Shown here: piece after piece, positions 19,800-29,005 of the stretch | Position numbering within the stretch: the stretch's first letter is position 1 | Layout of the letters: each line of letters starts with the position of its first letter | From: Eumeta japonica | Lineage: Eukaryota; Arthropoda; Insecta; Lepidoptera; Psychidae | Assembly: GCA_005406025.1 (NCBI GenBank) | Contig: BGZK01001421.1 | Location: 62,001 to 126,000 of the forward strand | Reading direction: 5' to 3' | DNA length: 64,000 nucleotides | Made by a program: the position numbers and the translations under genes | Notes under the pieces: model-generated | Database searches by the model: none | Told to the model about the DNA's origin: nothing | What the model saw: only the letters and a program-made list of their open reading frames with translations

Positions 19800-20490
19800 C
19801 AGAACAATGTCTCCCTCGAATCCAAAGACGATCTGCCTCCCGTTTCGCTAAGCGAAGTCCAAACGCTGTTGAAATCCCTCAAAACCAAAAAGGCACCTGG
19901 CCTCGAAGGTATTAGTAATAAAGCAATCAAATGCTTTTCTTTGCCTCTTTTAGGCTTACTGGTCGCGATATTTAATGCGTGCCTAAGAAATTACTATTTT
20001 TCTCTCGTTTGGAAAGAAGCGGAGATAATAGGCATCCATAAACTAGGAAAACCTCGCGACCTCCCTGCCAATTACAGACTAATAAGCCTCCTGAGTGGTC
20101 TGGGTAAACTTTTCGAGAGAATTTTCAAAACTCGCTTAAGCTCTTCGCCTCCTCGGGAAGGGCCTTATCATTGATGAACAGTTCGGTTTTCGCCCAGTGC
20201 ATTCATGTCCCCAGCAAATCCTTTGTCTAGTAGAATATATCTCGGAGGGATTTAAATCAAAGCAAAAAACCGTAGTTTTCTTCTTTGACGTAGCTAAGGC
20301 CTTCGATAGGGTATGGCACGCGGGTCTAATTTATAAGCTCCATGCTCTCAAAGTACCAGATCGTCTATAGTTATATCAGCAATAAGCATTTTACTTTTAG
20401 ATACGAGCGCACTCACTCGACTATTCGACCTATCAGAGCAGGAGTTCCTCAAGGTTCCTCCATCTAGCTCCTATTATACTCCGCGTACAC

Positions 20491-20629
20491 TAACAATTAT
20501 TCCAAAATTATTTATGTAATTAAAATTAATTATGTAATTAAGATTTATAAAAAATACTTATAAACCTTAAAGTGTTTTTAAAACAACTGTCGAAATTAAT
20601 TTGTGTCACTCGTTGATTTTTGCTAAAAA
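20491..20629. other. AT-rich DNA at the broken LINE 3' end
   Basis: Two direct copies of TTATGTAATTAA near 20511 and 20529. No gene and no poly(A) tail of the LINE. Confidence 0.4.
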
Positions 20630-20872
20630 AAGTTGTTTTTTCAGCTTCTGTTATATGTATGGTGTGCCCCCCTAGAAATATTTGTTTTTGTTATTTAACC
20701 ACCAAATTAAGTAATGGCTTATACAAGACATCTACACTATAAATTTTATCATTGTACAACTTGTAGTTTCTGAATAAAATGTTTGTGACTTACGGACGGA
20801 TGAATTGATATGACGAAACCATAAGAATTCCGATTTTGCCATTTTGGCTCAGAACCCTAAAAACGGAGCCAA
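20630..20872 (-). repeat. fragment of the 'gggttccg' repeat family
   Basis: Read on the minus strand it aligns with the first part of the element at 48406-49098: shared phrases include CTTATACAAGACA then CTACACTATAAATTT, and the end CAGAACCCTAAAAA matches CGGAACCCTAAAAA as read on that element's complement. The copies lie in opposite orientation. Confidence 0.7.
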
Positions 20873-20994
20873 GACTAAAATCTAAAAAAAGAAGATCGGA
20901 AAACTTGTTAGTTGTCGACATACACGAAATATTTCATATATAGGTCGTCTATTTTTAGTCCAAACTCACATTTTTTCATATTATCTAGAGAGCT

Positions 20995-21180
20995 ATCCAT
21001 GAATAAGTGACGCGAAGCATCTCTTTTGACGTGATAACGTCTTATACATTGATGAACGCCGGCTGCACGTACGAAAAAGCATGACTCATTGTCGCGTTCC
21101 GCCTGAGCCGAGCGTGCGAGCAAGAGCGCGGAACAATAGAGAGGCACGATCGGCCTAAGCGTTCGGCTTGTGAAGCATAT
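20995..21180. repeat. possible GC-rich hairpin-type repeat
   Basis: A GC-rich block in AT-rich DNA, with GCGCGGAACAATAGAGAGGC at 21126-21145. It resembles the right arm region of the hairpin element at 41300-41423 (ATAGAGAGGC shared), so it may be a distant member of the same family. Weak evidence. Confidence 0.3.
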
Positions 21181-21619
21181 ATCTCTTTACTGTATTATTT
21201 AAGTACAAAAATATTTGAATTAACGAGTGCAAATAAATGTTAATTTATTGAAAACATTGTCATTTTGAATTAAATCCTTCTTTGTACTATAGAAAATAAT
21301 GATAATTCAGTGATAATAATTCAATTCAATTCATTAAAGAATGCAATTCTTCATCAATGTTTCTTATGACATTATCATGTAAAATTATAGTCCGTAAACC
21401 GACTTTATTTGACACATCTACGTCGACTGTTGGTCCTTCAATACATTCGTTCGTTCATTCGGCCGGATATTAATTCACCTGTCCATTCATCTATGATCCA
21501 TCCACGTATCGATAAACCACGTACCCACGTACCCAGAGCTTATAAGAGTTTCGGTCGCATGCATCGCTAAGCATGTATGCGAGCTAATTAGTCTAAGTAT
21601 TTTAAACGTGTTTTCATCG
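21181..21619. other. non-coding, CATT/CATC-rich stretch
   Basis: No gene. Between 21440 and 21535 there are irregular CATTCGTTC/CCATCCAC-type short repeats and a doubled ACGTACCC. Confidence 0.4.
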
Positions 21620-22660
21620 TTCACTTTAGTATGGTAGAGCCATGCCGCGTCCAGTTCGGCTGCATTAAGAAAATAAACCGACTGGTGTAGAAATTAGATA
21701 TATTGTAAAGTTTATTACAGAAAAGGGAACAATGCGACACAAGCCAGGAAAAATATTTGTAACGTTTATGGAACTAATGCAGTGTCGGTAAGAGTAGCAC
21801 AAAACTGATTCAAGTGTTTTCAGTCCGGAAGTTTTGATGTCAATGATGAATCTCGCCCTGGTACACCTGTTACGGATAAAGTCGATGCCATGTTGGAAAA
21901 AGTAGAGTAAGATCGACGTATTAGTTCTTACGCATAGATGAAGAGCTGGAGATTGAACACAAAACAGTTTAGATCCATTTGAAAAAAGTTGGATATAAAT
22001 AAAATCTCGATACTTGCGTCCCACACGAGCTCAGTAAAAAAATCTAATGAAACGTATACTCATTTGCTATTCTCTATTGAAACGTAGCGAAACTGAACCG
22101 TTTTCGAAAAGATTGATCACTAGTGATGAAAAATAGATTACCTACGACAAAAGCGTGCGAAAAAGATGATGATGAAAAGGCAAGAAAGCTCCACAGACTA
22201 TAGCGAAATCCGGATTAACTCGCAATAAGTTGATGCTATGTGTATTGTGGGATTGGAAGGGCATTAATTATTGAGTTTTTACCGCTCGGCAAAAGTATCA
22301 ATTCGGATCTCTACTGCCAGCAGTTGTGAGAATCAAGCAAGAAGTAGAGAAGAAACGATCGGAATTGTTCAACGGAAAGGGTGTGGTTTTTCATCACGAT
22401 AACGCCAGACCACATATATGTTTAGCCCCTCAGCAAATATTGAGAGAGTTTGGTTGGAGAGAGTTAATGCATCCACATCCACCATATAGCCCTCACCTTG
22501 TACCCTCAGATTTTGACATGTTTTGGTCTCTTGAGCTTTTTGTAGATAACCTTAACATCAAGAGAGGACTGTTAAAACTACTTGTTGTAGTATTTTGATC
22601 AGAAGTTCCAAAATTTTTACAGTAATGGGATTTGTCACAACGTACAAAAGGATAATAAGT
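21620..22660 (+). pseudogene. mariner transposase relic (cecropia-like)
   Basis: A decayed mariner transposase in several frames. Readable parts: VEIRYIVKFI at about 21681, FQSGSFDVNDESRPGTPVTD at about 21820-21879, LLKRSETEPFSKRLITSDEK at about 22074-22133, the first catalytic Asp in LWDWKG (about 22246-22263), the second in FHHDNARPH (about 22390-22416) and the third in PSDFDMF (about 22504-22524). The D,D34D pattern and wording match the cecropia type of mariner. It needs at least four frame corrections and has several stops. Terminal inverted repeats were not found. Confidence 0.88.
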
Positions 22661-22989
22661 TGTTGAACAAAATGACATATATATGCGCTAAACAGGTATT
22701 CTTTTCTTTTCCGAAAAAACCGATAAAAGGAAACGTAACGTGCAATTAAATAAAGTGTTTGCCGGTCGGTTTTGAAATACTGGACATTTCTAAAAACGAT
22801 GAAAAGTGTATGCCTTCCATAGGCCAAATAAACGTCACAGTTCTTGGATTACCTATATATGTTACAGAAAATATCTAGATTGTCATCAATAAGACTACAT
22901 ATTACGTTTATGATATATTTTGTGTTTTACGAAGCAAATTTTCTCACTATTAACACACTTTGAGTTCTTTGTTATCGCAAATAATAGTT

Positions 22990-23332
22990 GGATCAGTCTG
23001 CCTTAGGAACGTCATAAATGACCTCTTGTAATGCCTTCATCGTTGCTTTGGGGCCTATAAATCTTATAGCTTAAGTTTATCTAAAATTTTCAGAAATAAA
23101 AAAAAATCACACGGTGCAAGGTCCGGATTGTATGGCGGAGCGTCATTACCTCCGCATTCGTGGCCTTCGGAAACTCATTCGTCACTTAGCGAAATGTGTG
23201 GACGTTTCGTCGTGGCGAAGGATGACTTTGCTGCGAAAAAGCTTTTCGAACTTTTTCAAACGCTGGCCAAGCACGTACTCACGTACCACTTTGCAGTCAG
23301 TGTCGTATGGTTTTCAAACGATACTGTAGTGT
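22990..23332 (-). pseudogene. second mariner relic, C-terminal half
   Basis: On the minus strand: VILRHDETSTHFAK (about 23230-23190), corresponding to the HDNARPHTA region, then after a frameshift PPYNPDLAPCDFFLF (about 23140-23095), the third-Asp motif, then KATMKALQEVIYDVPKAD (about 23050-22997) of the C-terminus. The wording differs from the copy just upstream, so it is another mariner lineage, inserted in opposite orientation. Confidence 0.82.
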
Positions 23333-23339
23333 AATTTTA

Positions 23340-24990
23340 TCATTTGAAGAAAAAATAAGCACTCCTTTTCTTGCCGATATTTAGAATTTTTTCAACTTTT
23401 GTCTCAAATCTTCAAATAGAATAATCCATTCTGTTGATTGGCTTTTTATTTCAGATTGAAGTTGGGTGTGCTGCTTTTTTAATCTGAGGAAAAAATCTAA
23501 AAAAAACCCTATGTTATATACAACGTTCTACACGTAGTGGTTTCTGGTCATCTTCAACTTCCGAATCTTCGGATGTACACGTAAAATCTTTTGTATTTGC
23601 CTCATACAGCTAATAGAGTACAAATTTGCATAGAAGTATTTATTTGAGTTTAAATTAGTTGTCGTATAATATCAATATCAGTCTCGGTAACCGCGGTCGA
23701 CGGCCGACGTTCATGTAAATCGTCAGAAAGGTGGGCACGTCGATTCACGTTCACGTATAAGTCCATTGAACAAAATTCACAGAACTACCAGATGGAGCTT
23801 CAGTCATAATATGCCAATTGAAGTGTCAGGCAACTTTCTTGTCGACTAAGTCAACAGCGCAAATTATAAAAAAATCATGAGGCGGATGTTCTCTATTAAA
23901 ATTCAATCTACAATCCACACAAATGAGAACATTATTTACTTCCTAGTCCAGTTTTCAATAATTGCAATAGTTTTTAATATTCTTGTACAAATGGTTTTAC
24001 TGTGTATCAGCATTGCGATAGCGCCTGAATCCGTTTCATACCCAATCTTATTAGTATCGTATTTATTATCAGAACAATGACATTTATTTTGAACTTTATT
24101 TTAAGGTAATGAATATAAAGCTTTATTCTCCTTAACACTCCAAACGAAAAATTCAGTATCCTCCTTTATGTTTCCTTTTGTTGTTTGTTGATGGCGCGAT
24201 ATCAAAAAGAACAAAGTTCACCCTGGAATACTATTAAGTCCGAAACACTCGAAGGTTATGTACAATAATAGCTATTCTATCATTTATTGCTATAATGCAA
24301 TTTTATTGTTTACAATTGATGATTCCTTGATGGTGTATTTTTATCATTAGATTGTAATTTACTTATTAAAATATACATTATTTCTTTTCACTTAGCACGC
24401 AGTCTTTGAAAATGTTTTTTTTTAGATTTAAAAAAAAGATGTTCAACTTCATTAACTTAATCTAGTTTACAGTTACATTATAGGCACAGACCAATTAAGT
24501 ATGTATACTTGTGTTAGGATGCGCTACTTTTTCGAGGTATATGTATTTAGATTCAAAATCGTTTGCTGGTTAATGATAGTTTGACAATTATAGTAAAATT
24601 GTCAAAATATTATCGAAATTCGGATAATCAATTTTTAAGATTAGATTGTGTTGGATTAGCTTTTCAAGATTAGTTACGCTTTTAGAATTAAAAAAAAACT
24701 TATTTTGTTATAGATAGTATTGTTGAGATTACTTCTACGTTGTCTAGTTTATAAGAATAAATTCATTGCTTCAGTTTGAAGACAAATACAATACATAGAA
24801 CAAACCGAGTTCAGTATTTATGTCCTAACATTTTTATTAAATATTATTTATTGTTACATTTCTAGGTAAATAGGTAACAAAAAAAAAAACATAAATACAT
24901 ACTCAAAATCATATTCAAACACGTTGATAAACAAAAATTTTAATAGTTCTGCTTATTTGTATCATTTCTTAGTCGAATTACGTAGTATTT
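23340..24990. other. AT-rich region with a possible membrane-protein relic
   Basis: Mostly AT-rich non-coding DNA. The only candidate coding signal is the hydrophobic frame at 23877-24080, listed separately. Poly-A runs are at 24428 and 24881. Confidence 0.35.
23877..24080 (+). pseudogene. hydrophobic 67-codon frame, possible chemoreceptor relic
   Basis: The frame has two hydrophobic segments (LVQFSIIAIVFNILVQMVLL and SYPILLVSYLL). The layout 'xxFVQF...' then a long hydrophobic segment, and a shifted-frame continuation YFELYFKGNE, recalls the sixth transmembrane region of insect odorant receptors. AT-rich DNA often gives hydrophobic frames by chance, and no other receptor part is visible, so this is weak. 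Confidence 0.2.
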
Positions 24991-25280
24991 CTTGCTATCG
25001 CTTGCACGCGCCAGCCTCAAATGGATGCGTTTGAGACAGTTTGGGATCATTCTACAGTACGTACTTATTATGTGACATGAGCTTCCTCCTAGATTTCCAC
25101 TATGTACAATCCTGGGCCACCCGTAGTCAACAGTGGCCGACCTTTATCAGGTCGTCAATCAACCTAGAGTAGAGGGAAGCCGTCCCATACTGTCATGTCC
25201 AGTTTCTGGTCGCCACTAGGAAACCTTTCTTTCCTAGCCGTTATCGGTTCTGCTTGAGATGGGTACGAATAGATATTGAT
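24991..25280. other. GC-richer block, unassigned
   Basis: This stretch stands out from AT-rich surroundings (for example GGCCACCCGTAGTCAACAGT at 25114-25133). It has no open frame and could be part of a dispersed repeat, but I found no second copy in the window. Confidence 0.3.
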
Positions 25281-25479
25281 ATATACATATATACACAAAA
25301 TAATGAAATAACGCAAATAGATATATAAAGATCAATTAGAACGTTACGGTGTAGGTATGCTGTTAATATTATCCTTTATATATAATCTATATCTTAGATA
25401 ATCTATTAATATGCTAAAACCCGTACGTATGAACAATGAGGGTATATGAGAAGCGGAGAGAAACGATAAGAGAAAGGAA

Positions 25480-25876
25480 CAAGAAAAAACTACAATTTAT
25501 AATTTATGGTCTGTCTGCCTGTCTGCCCGTTCGCGTACATCTTTGAAACTACTGAACGGATTTTAATGCGGTTTTCACTGTGGATACGGCTTGGCTTGGA
25601 GCAAGCTTATTTCAGTAAAATCGGATGTTAGGAAAAACGTTATGCTTATTTAAAATCTAGTATGGGATGTTACAAGGCAAATAACGATTGCCAAAAAACT
25701 TAACTCGATCGTTTGATTACAAAAAGCTCGATTTATTTATAAATATGTAAGGGTGGGAGGGGCCGGATGGGGAATGGACCGGTGAATGAGGAAGGGAGGT
25801 TGAATTGCAGTAAAAACTTTATGTGACAGACAAAATTCAATACGGCCAAAGCCGCGGGCGGAAAGCTCGTGATAAA
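25480..25876 (+). repeat. lepidopteran-type repeat ending in a 'ccgcgggcgaaagctagt'-like tail
   Basis: Head with GTCTGTCTGCCTGTCTGCCC at 25511-25530 and tail AAAGCCGCGGGCGGAAAGCT at 25847-25866. From memory this head and tail are typical of a very common moth and butterfly repeat class, sometimes attributed to Helitron-like elements. The opposite-strand tail at 60820-60850 belongs to the same type. Class assignment is not certain. Confidence 0.5.
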
Positions 25877-27250
25877 TAAAGTTTAATATGAAAAAGGTAT
25901 TTTAAGAATAAATGTAGACTTACTAAACGAATTAATAAAGAAAAAGCGAAGAAAATGACTAAATGAATATATAAAATAAGCAATTGACTTGTTTCTAATT
26001 TCCATAGATTCGTGTGAATTCACATAAAAATAACTAATTTTAAACATAAAGGCAAAAGGGGATTTTGTTTCAACATAAAGGATAGAATGAAAAAAAAGAC
26101 ATATAACTCTCCTTTCTCTATTCGCTGCCTCAGTTGCAGATGCGTTCTGCGAACAAAGACAAAAATATATGTGTTCAGAAGCAAGGGCAATCCCTGCATA
26201 ACTAATAAATTACGGGGAACTCCCGAAGAAGTAATAAAACTTGGAGGTAATTTCACAGGTGTTAACTGCTGCATGAAAGTGAAAAGTTCTCTGGTCCTTC
26301 CTTCCAGAGGTACACTGCGCGACCCGCCACGCAGCGGAGTTTCTCTAACGAATTACGACCTTTTGGATTTGCCGTATGAAACGGAAACGCCGCTTTATAT
26401 CGTGAAGCAAGAAGCCTCTTTGTTGCAGATGGCGCGGCCGGTGACTTTCAAAAGCATATTAACGACGCCACTAGGCGTTGTTCTTCATGTACACAATATT
26501 CATAAATATATTACGTTTGAAATTGTTTTTGAATATTTAACTTACAAATACATGTCTTATTTGCATAATTATTGAGACCATTTAAACTAAGGAAAATTTG
26601 TTAGTATGTTTTGATTTGACTGCAAAATTGTCACAGCTCTTAATAGAGAAATCACACATACTGTAATAGTTTTCCAGTTAAGCCCGTAGTTTAAGCATTA
26701 CTATTAATAGCTTAATAACGATTTTAAATCATTATATCATTAATCAATAAAGTAGGCCTGATCTTGTGAGTGTCATTGAAAGCATTATAGTAACCAGAAT
26801 GGAAGATAGCGGCCATTAAACATCATTGTGGGACTATAAAGAAAACTAGTCAGCGAACTCAAGATATCTAGCAAAACGGCGTTGTATTCGTCGTTTTAAA
26901 TTTTAAGTAACTATGTAGGATCTACAAGACTCCAATTTTTGAATACCAATTTCCCTTTTCGATGATCCAAAACCATCCATCTTTAATTTTTAAGTTAGTA
27001 TTTATGTATCGGTCACATGAGCTGAAGGATACATACAAATTTAGGAACTTAGTAAAAATTTTGAATCAAAGTCGTGTATGCGCCGTTTGTTTTGTCCTAT
27101 TTGCCCTATTCTCAAAACCTCATACAGTGACAGATCAGAAAGTATGGAAGAGAGATTAACTCACCTTTCTGTGTGAATTTGTCTTCACTCTCGCCGGCCG
27201 CCTTGGTTTTAGGCACAATTGTGAGTCTATGCATTTTGCTTTACACAAAG
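25877..27250. other. mostly non-coding, one unassigned open frame
   Basis: AT-rich at both ends. A block of mixed composition at 26090-26490 contains the 162-codon frame listed separately. No other feature seen. Confidence 0.35.
26087..26575 (+). CDS. unassigned 162-codon open frame
   Basis: I do not recognise this protein. The N-terminal half is basic and Cys-rich (CLSCRCVLRTKTK at about residues 14-26). The middle (residues ~70-125: SLVLPSRGTLRDPPRSGVSL then YDLLDLPYETETPLYIVKQE) is not low complexity and has a balanced base composition unlike the AT-rich flank, which is the only argument for past or present coding. The last 30 residues are AT-driven and unlikely to be real. It could be an exon, part of a transposon, or chance. 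No splice sites or start context support it. Confidence 0.25.
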   Translation: MKKKTYNSPFSIRCLSCRCVLRTKTKIYVFRSKGNPCITNKLRGTPEEVIKLGGNFTGVNCCMKVKSSLVLPSRGTLRDPPRSGVSLTNYDLLDLPYETETPLYIVKQEASLLQMARPVTFKSILTTPLGVVLHVHNIHKYITFEIVFEYLTYKYMSYLHNY

Positions 27251-27256
27251 CAGGTA

Positions 27257-28501
27257 CGAGGGGCGGCTGATAAGTCCGCGGCCTAAGGCATTAAATGAAA
27301 GAAAAGTACGAGTATTTTATTTTTATTTTTCAATATAGTCTTCCTCAAGCGAAATACATTTTCACATCTGGTGTATAACGCCTTCAAACCGCAAAATATT
27401 CCTTTTCTTTGCAGTCAAAATGGCTTTCTACAGCCATTTCATTTGATTATCATCAACAAATTTACGACCACGTAACTCCTTTTAATTTGGAAAAGGAAAT
27501 AGTCATGGAAGCTAGATCTGGGCTGTAGGGTGGGTGGTCAATTTCCGAAGCCCGTGTCCTTCAGGGCCTGCTTCGAAACCCGCGCCGATGGACAGATGCA
27601 TTGTCTTGTAAAAAGCGCTCCGCGATAACTTCCCACGTCGCTTCTGTACAACTGCCTCTCGTGCCTGAGCCAATAAATTCGCGTAATATTGGCCATTCAT
27701 AGTAGTCCCCTTTGGTAAGGTAATCAATTAGTAAAACTACCTTCACTATCCCAAAAATTGTCGCCATAAGCTTCGATGCGACTTTGAACCAGGAATTTCT
27801 TCGGCGGCCTTTCTCCTTTTCGTCCATTGCGCGGACGTCTGTTTTATTCGGATCGTATTGACGACAGGTTTATCCACGGTTACAATTTGGTCGCAAATTT
27901 CGTCTATATTATCGGACTAACTCAATAAATCGCCTTGTCTGAAGTCGCCGCTGCTTGTCAAACAGCGTTAGCATTTTGGTGCTCAACGCGCACTGATTTT
28001 TTCTCATATTCATATGCTCGTTTATGATTTATCAACTCATTTTTACTAATCTGCAACTCTTTAGCTATCTGCCATAATATTCTTCGGTAGGCCAGATTTT
28101 CGATTTTTCGAACATTTTCCTCCGTCACTACCGTCACAGGACGCCCTGACGGGATCATCTTCACAACTCTCTCGTCCTTGAAATAGGAAACCCATTTTTG
28201 ATCATCGTATGCAGCGAGGCGTAGATTCCTGAAGAACTGATACCATGTCTTCAAAATTTCTTTGGGCGTTTTTCCTTTCTTTACGAAGTACTTTATTACG
28301 GCGCGATGTTCAATATTACTGAGATTTGACGATTCGCTGACATGATGACGTTTGTGCTTCGACAGATAATTTGTTAATGACTTTAATAACGAAAGGAAGC
28401 TATATTTATACTATAAAGAAGTGTCGCAATTAGTGGTATAGTTGTGAAATAATGAGTCATCGCTAAGTACCTTGGGCCGCGGACTTATCAGCCGCCCCTC
28501 G
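27257..28501 (-). mobile_element. full-length mariner element with intact ends
   Basis: The ends are near-perfect terminal inverted repeats: CGAGGGGCGGCTGATAAGTC at 27257-27276 is matched in reverse at the right end, and identity continues to about 27 bases. TA dinucleotides flank both ends (27255-27256 and 28502-28503), the normal mariner target duplication. Length is 1245 bp, usual for mariner. The transposase runs on the minus strand. Intact ends mean it could still have been moved in trans after its own gene died. Confidence 0.95.
27500..28350 (-). pseudogene. mariner transposase of the full-length element, broken
   Basis: From the N-terminus: LSNIEHRAVIKYFVKKGKTP (about 28330-28271) and KTWYQFF; after a gap, SGRPVTVVTEENVRKIENLA (about 28150-28090) and RRILWQIAKELQISKNEL; then WFKVASKLMATIF with the first Asp in FWDSEG (about 27760-27743), GTTMNGQYYANLL (about 27710-27672), the second Asp in FLQDNASVH (about 27612-27586), and the third-Asp region split by a frameshift into PDLA and DYFLF (about 27520-27495). 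Several frame breaks and an in-frame stop make it inactive. The start ATG at about 28342 opens in a frame that soon ends, so even the N-terminus is shifted. Confidence 0.88.
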
Positions 28502-28503
28502 TA

Positions 28504-28935
28504 TAATAATACACTTGCTGTCCACAATAACATTAATTAATAACTATAAGTAATGTGTAATGTGCGATTTGCTGATGCGTTAGCGATGTAAAGAAGTAAT
28601 TGCGTTTAGGAACGAATTGGGTTGCGGGACAAAAGAGAAGGGTTGTTTGCCACTGTATTTAGTTTTGAGAATACGGCGTAAACAGCTATATTCACGGATT
28701 GCTGTTCATAAATTAGCTTCATGTTATTTTGCCACTGCAGAGGCATTCATTAGCATAATTTTTTATTACAGGTTGAGGGCTCACTCTTCACGGTAGCCCA
28801 GTGTGTGTGTGGCTGCTGATTGGTGTCGTCACCAATGCGGTCATGACGGTCGGAATTTATGTGTTCCGTGAAATTCGGAGCGAGTAGGTTTAATTCGATT
28901 TAATTTAGAAATCTCAACTTGGTCTATTCCTCTAT
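28504..28935. other. non-coding DNA
   Basis: Mixed composition, no gene. The block 28780-28900 is richer in GC and may belong to the SINE body described next. Confidence 0.35.
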
Positions 28936-29005
28936 GGAAACGACTCGAATTCAGTACCTTCTGTTTCGAAGGCGACACACTGACCGGTCGGCCACCGCCA
29001 CCGCA
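28780..29005 (-). repeat. tRNA-derived SINE
   Basis: On the minus strand the head has a tRNA-like A box (GGTGGCCGACCGGTCA, about 28996-28981), the phrase CGCCTTCGAAACAGAAGG and a B box (GAATTCGAGTCG, 28952-28941). The same arrangement is seen at 50771 and 56090, so it is a dispersed family and not a tRNA gene: the cloverleaf arms do not pair properly. RNA polymerase III would transcribe such elements. Confidence 0.65.

Larger units (their letters stand above)
17165..20490 (+). mobile_element. Jockey-type non-LTR retrotransposon, 3' truncated
   Basis: ORF1 (gag-like) followed by ORF2 (endonuclease-reverse transcriptase) in the order and spacing of Jockey-clade LINEs. The element retains its 5' part and breaks off within the reverse transcriptase, just after motif B. 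This is the reverse of the usual 5' truncation. Codon composition is clearly more GC-rich than the surrounding DNA. Both ORFs have frameshifts and stops, so the copy is dead. Confidence 0.88.
18640..20490 (+). pseudogene. LINE ORF2, endonuclease-reverse transcriptase, broken
   Basis: APE-type endonuclease: LSFNANGLVKNIHEL at about 18683, IDIALI then a stop then ETF at about 18750-18780, and ILFGDFNCKNPKWG at about 19046-19090 (the GDFNxxxxxWG motif). Reverse transcriptase: APGLEGISNKAIKCF (about 19890-19935), GKPRDLPANYRLISLLSGLG (about 20047-20107), GFRPVHSC (20188-20211), the palm motif A FFDVAKAFDRVWH with its Asp (about 20282-20320) and motif B IRAGVPQGSS (about 20433-20462). Motif C (YxDD) and all that follows are missing. 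Frame breaks include two fold-back inverted duplications at 19636-19681 and 19762-19799 that scramble the linker between endonuclease and reverse transcriptase. Confidence 0.87.
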
